Below are positions 17,306-24,925 of a stretch of 64,000 nt of DNA, piece by piece. The translations under genes were made by a program, and so were the position numbers. How positions within the stretch are numbered: the first letter of the stretch is position 1; each line of letters begins with the position of its first letter. The notes beneath the pieces were generated by a model. The model had not been told where the DNA came from. It did not search any database and was given only the letters and a program-made list of their open reading frames with translations. This stretch comes from Anaerobacillus isosaccharinicus (GTDB taxonomy: Bacteria > Bacillota > Bacilli > Bacillales > Anaerobacillaceae), in contig NZ_CP063356.1 in assembly GCF_001866075.3 (NCBI RefSeq), positions 1,478,164 to 1,542,163 on the forward strand, read 5' to 3'.

Positions 17306-18310
17306 ATGAAAAAACTAGTTAGAGGCTTTGTATTGTTAGTAACGATCCTCTTATTACAACTAACAATTCTACCGCCAAATGAAGCTTTATCCAACAATCC
17401 AAATATATCATTAACTGAGTTAAATATTAAAGTAATGCCTGAATTTATTAATCCAGAAGATTGGGATTACAACAATCCCTCCCTATTAGTAGGCTATCAT
17501 GGAACAATTACCAACCACTCTGAAGCTCCTTACACAGGTGAAATTAAGATTGATGTACCTACTCACCTACCCGACTTTCAAGCAGGTTTTGTAGCACAGT
17601 TTTTAAATGAAGAAGACGCTGAACCAATTGAAGAAGATTATACAGTAAACGTTGAAGACGGGAGTATCACTTGGACACCGAAAAATCCTATAGCACCTAA
17701 TGAAAGCTACAACTTCGTTTTAGAATACTTCAGTGCTGCAATTGAGGGTGTTGTAGATCGAAGCTTCAAATTTGAGTTCATTCCAGAAGCAGATATAGAT
17801 AATGTGAACATTGCTGTATATGCACCATACAAAGCAGAAAACTTTACAATTGATAAAGAAGCTGATTTAAATTCTATGACGTTTGGGATCGATTTCCATA
17901 TGTTTGAACACAGTGACGTAAAACAAGGTGAACAGCTTGATCTTACTGTATCTTATACGAAAGAAGATATCGTTACAACAATGGAGGCATTAAATGATTT
18001 TAGTGCACCAGAAGATGAGGCTCATGCGGGTTTTAATCAGCAAGATACAGAAACACCACAACAACAAAGTAATGCAATACTAAGTGCTGAAAATATTATT
18101 ATGATTAGTTTATCTTTAATACTAATTGGGGCCCTTGCTTTTATTATTCTTCGTAAAAAGAAAGAAAATAATCAGTCTGTAAAAGTAAATAGCATAGCAC
18201 CAAAGAAAATCGTCAATAAAGAAGGGGAAATCAAAAAACTTAGAAAAATGTTAACAGATGGTTTGATTGATGAAAAAACATATAAAGAGAAACGCGCAAA
18301 GTTAGGATAA
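17306..18310 (+). CDS. Unrecognised exported membrane protein heading the ccm operon (SHOCT-like C-terminus)
   Basis: I do not recognise this 334-residue protein. It has a signal-peptide-like N-terminus (residues 5-28), an extracytoplasmic region of about 220 residues rich in beta-type sequence (possible Ig-like or cell-surface fold), a Gln-rich linker, one TM helix (about residues 265-285) and a short cytoplasmic tail. The final 30 residues (EGEIKKLRKMLTDGLIDEKT...) resemble a SHOCT domain, a small oligomerisation module. It has no CxxCH or conserved cysteines, so it is not a cytochrome. Position as first gene of the ccm operon, 16 bases before ccmE, suggests an accessory or scaffold role in haem delivery; that is inference. 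Confidence 0.75.
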   Translation: MKKLVRGFVLLVTILLLQLTILPPNEALSNNPNISLTELNIKVMPEFINPEDWDYNNPSLLVGYHGTITNHSEAPYTGEIKIDVPTHLPDFQAGFVAQFLNEEDAEPIEEDYTVNVEDGSITWTPKNPIAPNESYNFVLEYFSAAIEGVVDRSFKFEFIPEADIDNVNIAVYAPYKAENFTIDKEADLNSMTFGIDFHMFEHSDVKQGEQLDLTVSYTKEDIVTTMEALNDFSAPEDEAHAGFNQQDTETPQQQSNAILSAENIIMISLSLILIGALAFIILRKKKENNQSVKVNSIAPKKIVNKEGEIKKLRKMLTDGLIDEKTYKEKRAKLG

Positions 18311-18326
18311 TTGAGGAGGAAGCTAT

Positions 18327-18767
18327 ATGAAAAAGAATACAAAGGTTTTACTTGGAGGCTGTACGATCATTTTAACAATTTTAATCTTATTAATTGCAGC
18401 AACTCCAGGGGCAAGTGGAACGGAAATTCCTATTCAAGAAGTATTGGCAAATCCTGACAAGTATGAAGACCGTTATGTTACAACTGAAGGATTTTTAATT
18501 GAAGAATCAATTGAGTGGCGAGCAGATGAAATTGAATTATACTTTGATATTGTAGACAGTGACGGAAATGTACTCTCTGTATACCACCATGGTGTAAGAC
18601 CGGATAATTTCTCTGAAGGAGTAATTACTATTTTAGAAGGATATATTGTCCCTGGAGAACCATTTCAGGCAGAACGTGTAAAAACAAAGTGTCCATCAAA
18701 ATATGAAGGTGAAGACCCAAATGATTATGACCCAGAATTTCACAAAGAGTTATTAGATGATAAATAA
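18327..18767 (+). CDS. ccmE: Haem chaperone CcmE, Cys-type variant
   Basis: CcmE binds haem covalently outside the membrane and hands it to the CcmF lyase. This 146-residue protein has an N-terminal TM anchor, then an OB-fold-like domain with the recognisable stretch GVRPDNFSEGVITILEGYI (canonical CcmE: LPDLFREGQGIVAEG). At the place of the usual HxxxY haem-binding motif it has KCPSKY (C-x-x-x-Y), so cysteine replaces histidine as the haem ligand; this Cys-type CcmE is known from archaea and some sulfate reducers. The tail after it is short and acidic. Confidence 0.85.
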   Translation: MKKNTKVLLGGCTIILTILILLIAATPGASGTEIPIQEVLANPDKYEDRYVTTEGFLIEESIEWRADEIELYFDIVDSDGNVLSVYHHGVRPDNFSEGVITILEGYIVPGEPFQAERVKTKCPSKYEGEDPNDYDPEFHKELLDDK

Positions 18768-18803
18768 TTTCTTTAAAATTGAACTCAAAGAAGGTGGCAC
18801 ATC

Positions 18804-20783
18804 ATGCATTTGATAGGAAATTTATCAATTTATTTAGCGTTAGCTTTATCAATATATGCCTTTATCATTTTTATCCTAGGAATTTATAAACAAGATCAAA
18901 GATTAGTAGATAGTGGGAAAGCAGCGAGCTTAATCGTATTTATTATGGCATCTATCTCGATGTTAATTCTTTTTACTGCACTAGGTACGAGTCAACTGCA
19001 ATTTGAATATGTCTCAGCTTATACAAGTACAGACTTACCGATTTTATATAAATTAGCAGCTCTTTGGGCTGGTAATGCAGGCTCACTTCTTCTGTGGACA
19101 TTCTTTTTAACCATGTATACTGCAATGGTTGTTTACTCTAGAAAGATGAAAAATAATCCGCTAACGCCATATGTAGCGGCGATTATGCTAGCAAATACAA
19201 TTTTCTTCTATTTAATTTTAGGGTTTGTGGCAAAACCATTTGTGCTTTTAGATCAAGTACCAGTGGAAGGTCGTGGTTTAAATCCGATGCTACAAGATCC
19301 TGGGATGCTGTTACACCCAGTAACATTATATTTAGGTTATGTAGGTTTAGCAGTACCGTTTGCTTTTGCAATCGCAGCTTTAATTGTTAAAAATATTGAT
19401 GCATTCTGGTTACGTATGACTCGTCGTTGGACGATCATTGCCTGGATGTTTCTAACCTTAGGAAACGTAATCGGCGGTTACTGGGCTTATACGGAGCTTG
19501 GTTGGGGCGGATACTGGGCATGGGATCCAGTAGAAAACGCATCATTTATGCCGTGGTTAACCGTGACGGCTTATCTCCACTCAGTCATGATCCAAGAAAG
19601 AAAAGGGATGTTGAAGATTTGGAATATCTCTTTAATTATCCTCTCGTACGCTTTAACGTTATTCGGAACATTCTTGGTACGAAGTGGGGTATTAACTTCA
19701 GTGCATGCGTTCGGAGACTCTAATCTAGGTGCTTATTTCTTAATATTCATGGCACTAGCAGTGATTTTCTCGTTATATATTTTAATGAGTCGTTATCACT
19801 TATTAAAGAAAGATAGTGGCCAATTTGAATCATTTTTCTCAAAGGAAAGTAGTTTCTTAGTAAATAACTTAATCCTAGTTGGTGCTACGTTTGCAGTATT
19901 CTGGGGTACAATCTTTCCGTTAGTTTCAGAGGCGGTTAGAGGAACGAAGGTAACCGTAGGTATTCCGTTCTTTAATACGGTAATGTCACCAATTTTACTA
20001 GCTTTAATTTTCGTAATGGCTGTATGTCCACTAATTGCGTGGCAACGTTCAACAGCTAAAAATTTAAGAGATAATTTCTTAATTCCTGCTATTTTAAGTT
20101 TGGTAGTTGTAGGTTTATTAGCTGGATTAGGGATGAGAGCAGCTTATCCAATTATTTCTTTCGGTATTATTTCGTTTATGTTATTGACGCATATTCTTGA
20201 ATTCTATCGCGGAGTAAAAGCAAGAAGGAAAGTAACAAAAGAAGCTTATCCAGTTGCTCTTTACTGGTTAATGATTAAAAACCGCCGCAGATATGGTGGT
20301 TATATCGTCCACTTTGGTATAGCGCTGATGGCAATCGGTATTGTTGGTTCCAATTTTGATACTGAAACGATGAAAACTGTTCCTAAAGGTGGAACGATTG
20401 AAATTCAAGATTATGTTTTAACTTATGAATACCTAGCACAACGTTCTGAGGGAATTAATGATATTGTCTTTGCTAATATCCGTGTTACAAAAAATGGTAA
20501 AGAACTGGGTTATGTCCAACCAGAACGAATTTTCTATGGTAGTTGGGAAGAACCATCTACTGAAGTAGCGGTTCTAGGAAGTTTACGTGAAGATTTATAT
20601 GTAGTATTAAGTGCTTGGGAAAAAGACGAGCGTGCAACATTCGTAGTAAAAGTAAATCCGCTTGTTAAGTGGGTATGGATTGGTAGTTTTGTACTAGTAA
20701 TCGGCTCCGTTTTCGCAATTTGGACTGGTAAGTATGGGAACACTACACCGCGGTACACTGGTCCGCAAAGGAAGGTGTCCTAA
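18804..20783 (+). CDS. ccmF: Cytochrome c haem lyase subunit CcmF
   Basis: 659-residue polytopic membrane protein of the HHP (haem handling protein) superfamily that ligates haem to apocytochrome CxxCH (and perhaps CxxCK) motifs. The tryptophan-rich WWD-type signature GWGGYWAWDPVENASFMPW is clear around residues 230-250, with about 14-15 TM helices and a large extracytoplasmic domain near the C-terminus (KTVPKGGTIEIQDYVLTYEYLAQ). Histidines flanking the WWD region are present. No separate NrfE is encoded nearby, so this CcmF is the obvious candidate to serve both NrfH and NrfA. Confidence 0.95.
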   Translation: MHLIGNLSIYLALALSIYAFIIFILGIYKQDQRLVDSGKAASLIVFIMASISMLILFTALGTSQLQFEYVSAYTSTDLPILYKLAALWAGNAGSLLLWTFFLTMYTAMVVYSRKMKNNPLTPYVAAIMLANTIFFYLILGFVAKPFVLLDQVPVEGRGLNPMLQDPGMLLHPVTLYLGYVGLAVPFAFAIAALIVKNIDAFWLRMTRRWTIIAWMFLTLGNVIGGYWAYTELGWGGYWAWDPVENASFMPWLTVTAYLHSVMIQERKGMLKIWNISLIILSYALTLFGTFLVRSGVLTSVHAFGDSNLGAYFLIFMALAVIFSLYILMSRYHLLKKDSGQFESFFSKESSFLVNNLILVGATFAVFWGTIFPLVSEAVRGTKVTVGIPFFNTVMSPILLALIFVMAVCPLIAWQRSTAKNLRDNFLIPAILSLVVVGLLAGLGMRAAYPIISFGIISFMLLTHILEFYRGVKARRKVTKEAYPVALYWLMIKNRRRYGGYIVHFGIALMAIGIVGSNFDTETMKTVPKGGTIEIQDYVLTYEYLAQRSEGINDIVFANIRVTKNGKELGYVQPERIFYGSWEEPSTEVAVLGSLREDLYVVLSAWEKDERATFVVKVNPLVKWVWIGSFVLVIGSVFAIWTGKYGNTTPRYTGPQRKVS

Positions 20784-21278
20784 GTGAAAAAAGTAATAGC
20801 TGCTTTGACACTATTATTACTAATTTCAGTGATCCCCGCATATGCCGGGGATCAATATGACTTTAAATCTGCAGAGTTTAAAGAAGTCGCTTCGCAGTTT
20901 ATGTGTATGTGCGGTTGCGGACAAGATCATTTTGAATGTAATATGCAAGGCTGTGGTTTAAACGACTCGTTTAAGCAAGAAATGAAAGAAATGATGGATG
21001 ATGGTTTAACAAAAGATGAAATTAAAGATTATTATATCGGCATGTATGGTGAAGAAATTTTAACAGCTCCTGAGAAAAAAGGCTTTAGCTTAACAGCTTG
21101 GATTTTGCCGTTCGCTGTTCTTGGAGTTGCAGGAGTTGGGATTGTTTTTGTAATTCGTAAGTGGGTAGCAGGATATAAAGAAGAACCGATTTTATTTGAA
21201 GAACTTACAGAAGAACAAGAATTAGAAGATGAAATTGTAAAGTCAATGATCGATGAAGAGCGAAAAAAGTATTTTTAG
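20784..21278 (+). CDS. ccmH: Cytochrome c biogenesis protein CcmH (CGCG-type)
   Basis: 164-residue CcmH/CycL/NrfF-like protein that keeps apocytochrome cysteines reduced for haem ligation. GTG start directly after the ccmF stop, with GGAAGGTG upstream, so strongly coupled. It has a signal peptide, a cysteine-rich segment FMCMCGCGQDHFECNMQGCG (in place of the proteobacterial LRCxxCQ), a helix, and a C-terminal TM helix followed by an acidic cytoplasmic tail. The CGCG form with extra cysteines occurs in deeper-branching System I organisms. Confidence 0.87.
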   Translation: MKKVIAALTLLLLISVIPAYAGDQYDFKSAEFKEVASQFMCMCGCGQDHFECNMQGCGLNDSFKQEMKEMMDDGLTKDEIKDYYIGMYGEEILTAPEKKGFSLTAWILPFAVLGVAGVGIVFVIRKWVAGYKEEPILFEELTEEQELEDEIVKSMIDEERKKYF

Positions 21279-21285
21279 GATGTGA

Positions 21286-21645
21286 ATGGTTATGGCGATC
21301 GTTTTAAGTATAATAATCGTAGCATTCTCTCTTTACTTAGTAGTTACGCCGTTGTTAAGAAAAGACAATATCCAACTACCTGTAGAGATCAAGGATGATA
21401 CGGAAGATATTTCAATCAAGAATGTTTATGCTACGTTAAATGAGCTAGAGATGGATTACCATATGCAAAAGCTTTCAGAAGAAGATTATCAAAAATTAAA
21501 AGTCCAGTATGAGCGTTTAGCTGCTGAATTACTTGAAAAAGACAAAAAAGCTAGTAAGACAGATACTGATAGTGCTGTCAAAGATATTGAAGCAGAAATT
21601 GAGGAAGAACTAGCAAAGCTGAGAAAAGAGAGAGGGGAAAAGTAA
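21286..21645 (+). CDS. Small CcmI-like membrane protein
   Basis: 119 residues: one N-terminal TM helix (residues 1-20) and a coiled-coil cytoplasmic part. The segment VYATLNELEMDYHMQKLSEEDYQKLKVQYERL resembles the N-terminal domain of CcmI, the apocytochrome chaperone; the tetratricopeptide domain of full CcmI is missing. An in-frame ATG at 21292 is an alternative start. Context inside the ccm operon supports a role in apocytochrome handling. Confidence 0.75.
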   Translation: MVMAIVLSIIIVAFSLYLVVTPLLRKDNIQLPVEIKDDTEDISIKNVYATLNELEMDYHMQKLSEEDYQKLKVQYERLAAELLEKDKKASKTDTDSAVKDIEAEIEEELAKLRKERGEK

Positions 21646-21646
21646 C

Positions 21647-22042
21647 ATGGTTGGACTAATTTTAGCTTCAGCTGTTACAAGGTCCACTCCTTCTTTTCAT
21701 AACCCCGGTCATTTACGAATGTGGTACACTTCACCACTTCGAAGCTTTGATCCACATTTAGTTACCGCAATTTTGGCTCTTATTGTAATTGCAGGAGTAG
21801 GCTGGTTTATCTACTTCCAAATGAAGCACCGTATTTCTGAAGAAAAATTGGAAGTCAATCCAGATGAAAAAGTATTTCAGGAATTAGTTGTAAAGCAAAA
21901 GGTAATCTTAAATAAATTGCTAGAGTTAGAAGAGATGCATAAAGCTGGTACCATTGCAGATGAAGAATTTGAAAAGAAGGCATCTCTTTATCGTGAACAT
22001 CTCGTAAAAGTTAAAATGGAATTACAAAGGTTCATGGACTAA
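21647..22042 (+). CDS. Unrecognised small membrane protein with coiled coil, ccm operon
   Basis: 131 residues, starting one base after the previous stop. The N-terminal 40 residues are moderately hydrophobic and His/Pro-containing (PSFHNPGHLRMWY), then a clear TM helix (VTAILALIVIAGVGWFIYF) and a charged helix with a SHOCT/CcmI-like pattern (LLELEEMHKAGTIADEEFEKKASLY). It looks like a second CcmI-type helper. No family name can be given with confidence. Confidence 0.72.
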   Translation: MVGLILASAVTRSTPSFHNPGHLRMWYTSPLRSFDPHLVTAILALIVIAGVGWFIYFQMKHRISEEKLEVNPDEKVFQELVVKQKVILNKLLELEEMHKAGTIADEEFEKKASLYREHLVKVKMELQRFMD

Positions 22043-22056
22043 AGGAGAGGGCCCCT

Positions 22057-22758
22057 ATGATAGAAACAAAAGGACTCATAAAAACCATCGGCGATAAAAT
22101 GATCCTTCGTGGAATTAACCTTTCGATAAAAAAAGGTGAATCTGTAGCAATATTGGGACCTAACGGAGCTGGAAAAAGTACGATTTTAAAAATCATCGCA
22201 GGATTAATTAAATCAACAAGTGGAGAAGTCATTATTAATGGAAAGAATTTAAAAGATGACCCCTATGAAATAAAGAGAAAAATTGGCTTCCTTGCCCATA
22301 ATAGTTTTTTATATGACCACTTAACACCGTTAGAAAACCTAAAGTTTTTTGGTAAGCTATACGGTGTTAAAGATTTAGAAACAAAAGCAAAAGCACTAGT
22401 TGATGAGGTGGGATTAAGTTTTTTCATTCATGATCCAGTGCGTTCGTTCTCACGAGGGATGTTGCAACGAATTGCTATAGCGAGAGCGATTATTCATGAT
22501 CCAGAAATTTTGCTTTTTGATGAGCCTCATACGGGTTTAGATCAACATGCTATTAAATTATTAAATGATGTAATCTTAAAAATGAAAGCAAAAGGCAGTA
22601 CGGTAATAATGGTTACTCATGACTTTCATCAAGCAGTTGAAACGTGTGATCGAGTGATTATTTTCAAAAACGGAAAGCTTGTCGAAGATATGAGCAATGT
22701 TTCAAACAACCTTGAAGTTGTTACGGCAAAATATGCAGAACAGGTGACTAGCTTATGA
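22057..22758 (+). CDS. ccmA: Haem exporter ATP-binding protein CcmA
   Basis: 233-residue ABC ATPase that releases holo-CcmE from the CcmC complex. Walker A GPNGAGKST, signature FSRGMLQRIAIARA, Walker B ILLFDEPHTGLD and His switch MVTHDFHQ are all present. AAAGGAG precedes the ATG by a normal distance; the 3' end overlaps ccmB by four bases (ATGA). Confidence 0.93.
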   Translation: MIETKGLIKTIGDKMILRGINLSIKKGESVAILGPNGAGKSTILKIIAGLIKSTSGEVIINGKNLKDDPYEIKRKIGFLAHNSFLYDHLTPLENLKFFGKLYGVKDLETKAKALVDEVGLSFFIHDPVRSFSRGMLQRIAIARAIIHDPEILLFDEPHTGLDQHAIKLLNDVILKMKAKGSTVIMVTHDFHQAVETCDRVIIFKNGKLVEDMSNVSNNLEVVTAKYAEQVTSL

Positions 22759-23438
22759 ACAATTTATTCAGAGCAGCCTTCATCATCGCTGGAAAAGATC
22801 TATATTCAGAATGGAAGACAAAACAAGTTGTTACAACAATGCTCATTTTTTCAGGATTAGTAATTGTTACGTTTTCATTCGCGTTTGATCCATCTAACAA
22901 TGCAGTTCGGGCAATTATCCCTGGCTTAATTTGGGTCATTACGATTTTTTCAGCAATCTTAGGTTTAAACCGCTCATTCCTTTCAGAAACGAAGAACGAT
23001 AACCTTTACGGAATGATTGTTTCACCTACAGATCCATCAAGTATCTATTTAGGAAAAGTTATCGGTAATTTTATCTTTGTGCTTATTGTACAATTAATTT
23101 CAATTCCGGTTTTATTCTTATTATTTGATTTTCGATTTTTTGGACATCTGCCATTATTTATTATCGTTGTTGTATTAGGTACATTTGGGTTTATTAGTGT
23201 CGGAACCTTTTTAGCGGGATTAGCAGCAAACTCAAAAAGTAGTGAGATGCTCTTACCAATTTTGTTGTTCCCAATCGTAAGTCCAATCATTATCGCTGCC
23301 GTTCAAGCAACAAAAATACTTTTGATCGACTTAGAACAAATTTCAAGTGCGATTTCTTGGATGCAATTAATGGGAGCATATAACTTAATCTTTTTTGTTT
23401 TATGTTTTATTCTTTTTGAATATGTATTGGAGGTGTAA
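22755..23438 (+). CDS. ccmB: Haem exporter membrane subunit CcmB
   Basis: 227-residue permease with six predicted TM helices; the GTFGFISVGTFLAGLAANSKSSEMLLPILLFPI stretch is characteristic of CcmB. It overlaps ccmA by four bases and is three bases from ccmC, so CcmA, CcmB and CcmC are made together as the CcmABCD complex. Confidence 0.92.
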   Translation: MNNLFRAAFIIAGKDLYSEWKTKQVVTTMLIFSGLVIVTFSFAFDPSNNAVRAIIPGLIWVITIFSAILGLNRSFLSETKNDNLYGMIVSPTDPSSIYLGKVIGNFIFVLIVQLISIPVLFLLFDFRFFGHLPLFIIVVVLGTFGFISVGTFLAGLAANSKSSEMLLPILLFPIVSPIIIAAVQATKILLIDLEQISSAISWMQLMGAYNLIFFVLCFILFEYVLEV

Positions 23439-23441
23439 TTA

Positions 23442-24182
23442 ATGAAGCTTATTAATGACGATTTAACAGCTATACCAGAAGAAACTTTGCTTCATAGAAT
23501 TTTATTTTACCTTAGCATACCAATGATGTTAACAGCTCTCTATTTGGCTTTTATATACACACCTGTTGAACGAGTTATGGGTGTTGTACAAAAAATATTT
23601 TATTTCCACGTTGCGTCTGCGTGGGTTGCGTTCTTTGCTTTCTTTATTGTAGCAGTATTTAGCATTATGTATTTGGTGAAAAGGAAACGCATATATGATG
23701 TTATCGCAGGAATATCAGCAGAAATTGGTGTTGTATACACGGCAATCGTTTTAACAACAGGTCCTATTTGGGGGCGTTCTGCTTGGAATGCATGGTGGTC
23801 TTGGGAGCCGAGATTAACAACGACTTTAATTTTATTCTTTATGTATATTGCTTACATTATGATCCGTCATATGGATGTAGCATGGGAAAAGAAAGCACGT
23901 TTTGCTTCGGTATTTGGGATTATTTCTTTTATTAATGTACCGATTGTGTTCATGTCTATTCGTTGGTGGAATTCGACACTTCACCCAGTTGTATTGGGAG
24001 AAGGTGGAGTAAATGAGTCAGGCGGTGGTTTAGAGCCATCGATGTTATTTGCATTAATCTTTACCGTATTTACGATGACTATTTTATATTTTGTACTATT
24101 ACAAAAAGGTGTTTATATTGAACGACTTAAAATACAAGCTGAACGTCTAAAAGAAAAATTCCAAGAAAAATTAGCTGGATAG
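23442..24182 (+). CDS. ccmC: Haem delivery protein CcmC
   Basis: 246-residue HHP-family membrane protein that attaches haem to CcmE. Six TM helices; the WWD signature reads WGRSAWNAWWSWEPRLTTTL, and the two flanking histidines (FYFHVASAW and a later STLHPVVL) are in place. GGAGGTG lies ahead of the start. Confidence 0.95.
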   Translation: MKLINDDLTAIPEETLLHRILFYLSIPMMLTALYLAFIYTPVERVMGVVQKIFYFHVASAWVAFFAFFIVAVFSIMYLVKRKRIYDVIAGISAEIGVVYTAIVLTTGPIWGRSAWNAWWSWEPRLTTTLILFFMYIAYIMIRHMDVAWEKKARFASVFGIISFINVPIVFMSIRWWNSTLHPVVLGEGGVNESGGGLEPSMLFALIFTVFTMTILYFVLLQKGVYIERLKIQAERLKEKFQEKLAG

Positions 24183-24195
24183 GGAGGATTTTAAA

Positions 24196-24324
24196 ATGAC
24201 TTATTTATGGGCAGCGTATTCAATTATTTGGTTAATGATCGCCGGTTATGTAGTAGTATTAGGGAAACGCCAAAAAGCTATCAGTAAGCAACTTTTATTT
24301 TTACAAGAGTTAGAAAAAAAATGA
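24196..24324 (+). CDS. ccmD: Small haem exporter subunit CcmD
   Basis: 42-residue peptide beginning MTYLWAAYSIIWLMIAGYVV and ending in a basic helix (QKAISKQLLFLQELEKK). One TM helix with aromatic/Ala-Tyr start and a charged coiled tail is the CcmD layout, and CcmD normally follows ccmC. GGGAGG stands eight bases before the ATG. CcmD stabilises the CcmABC-CcmE complex. Confidence 0.85.
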   Translation: MTYLWAAYSIIWLMIAGYVVVLGKRQKAISKQLLFLQELEKK

Positions 24325-24355
24325 TCGATAAACCCGTTATTAAGGGGAGTTATGT

Positions 24356-24871
24356 ATGAATAAACAAAAAATAATTCAAATGGTTGTATTAGTTTTTGTC
24401 ATTGGTATTTTAATAACAATGGTATTAGGATTACGTTCTCAAGGTCAAGCTTATGGAATAGGGGATGAAGCCTATGACTTTGAACTACAAGATCTTGATG
24501 GCAACACCCGCCGGTTGTCAGACTATCGAGGAAAAGTAGTTATGTTAAATTTCTTTGCTACATGGTGTACTGCCTGTGTGGCAGAAGCTCCTGAGCTTGA
24601 GCGGTTTAATGATGAGTTTAAGGACGAAGTTCAACTTTTCGTTGTCGTAAAAGGGGAAACACAAAATACTGTCAGAAGATATGTAGAAGAAAGACAGTCA
24701 AAAAAAACATATGTCTTTGATTTTACAAACAGCGTTTCGAGAAAATTTGGCGTAATCGGTCAACCTGAAACAATTGTTATAAATGAAGAAGGTATCATTG
24801 TTGACCATTTCATTGGTGGTTTATCTAGAGACTTTTTAGGTGTCGTTTTGAATGAACTAAAGGGGAGATAG
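24356..24871 (+). CDS. ccmG: Membrane-anchored thioredoxin-like protein CcmG/ResA
   Basis: 171 residues: N-terminal TM anchor (residues 9-25) and an extracytoplasmic thioredoxin fold of the TlpA/ResA/CcmG type with active site WCTAC (residues about 67-71) and the cis-Pro loop IGQPETIVI. It reduces the haem-binding cysteines of apocytochromes. Last gene of the ccm operon, followed by a terminator. ResA of System II is indistinguishable by motif alone; context favours CcmG. Confidence 0.9.
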   Translation: MNKQKIIQMVVLVFVIGILITMVLGLRSQGQAYGIGDEAYDFELQDLDGNTRRLSDYRGKVVMLNFFATWCTACVAEAPELERFNDEFKDEVQLFVVVKGETQNTVRRYVEERQSKKTYVFDFTNSVSRKFGVIGQPETIVINEEGIIVDHFIGGLSRDFLGVVLNELKGR

Positions 24872-24878
24872 AATAAGG

Positions 24879-24916
24879 AGAGGTGAGCATCCTATTGGAT
24901 CACCTCTTTTTTGTTT
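24879..24916 (+). terminator. Terminator of the ccm operon
   Basis: AGAGGTGA (24879-24886) pairs with TCACCTCT (24900-24907), an inner ATCC/GGAT adds to the stem, and TTTTTTT follows. The insertion sequence begins about ten bases downstream. Confidence 0.9.
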
Positions 24917-24925
24917 AATAGTCTC

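Noticed and set aside
24356-24871. Naming the thioredoxin-like protein ResA of System II
   Set aside because: Motifs do not separate ResA from CcmG, but ResB and ResC are absent and the gene ends a ccm operon.
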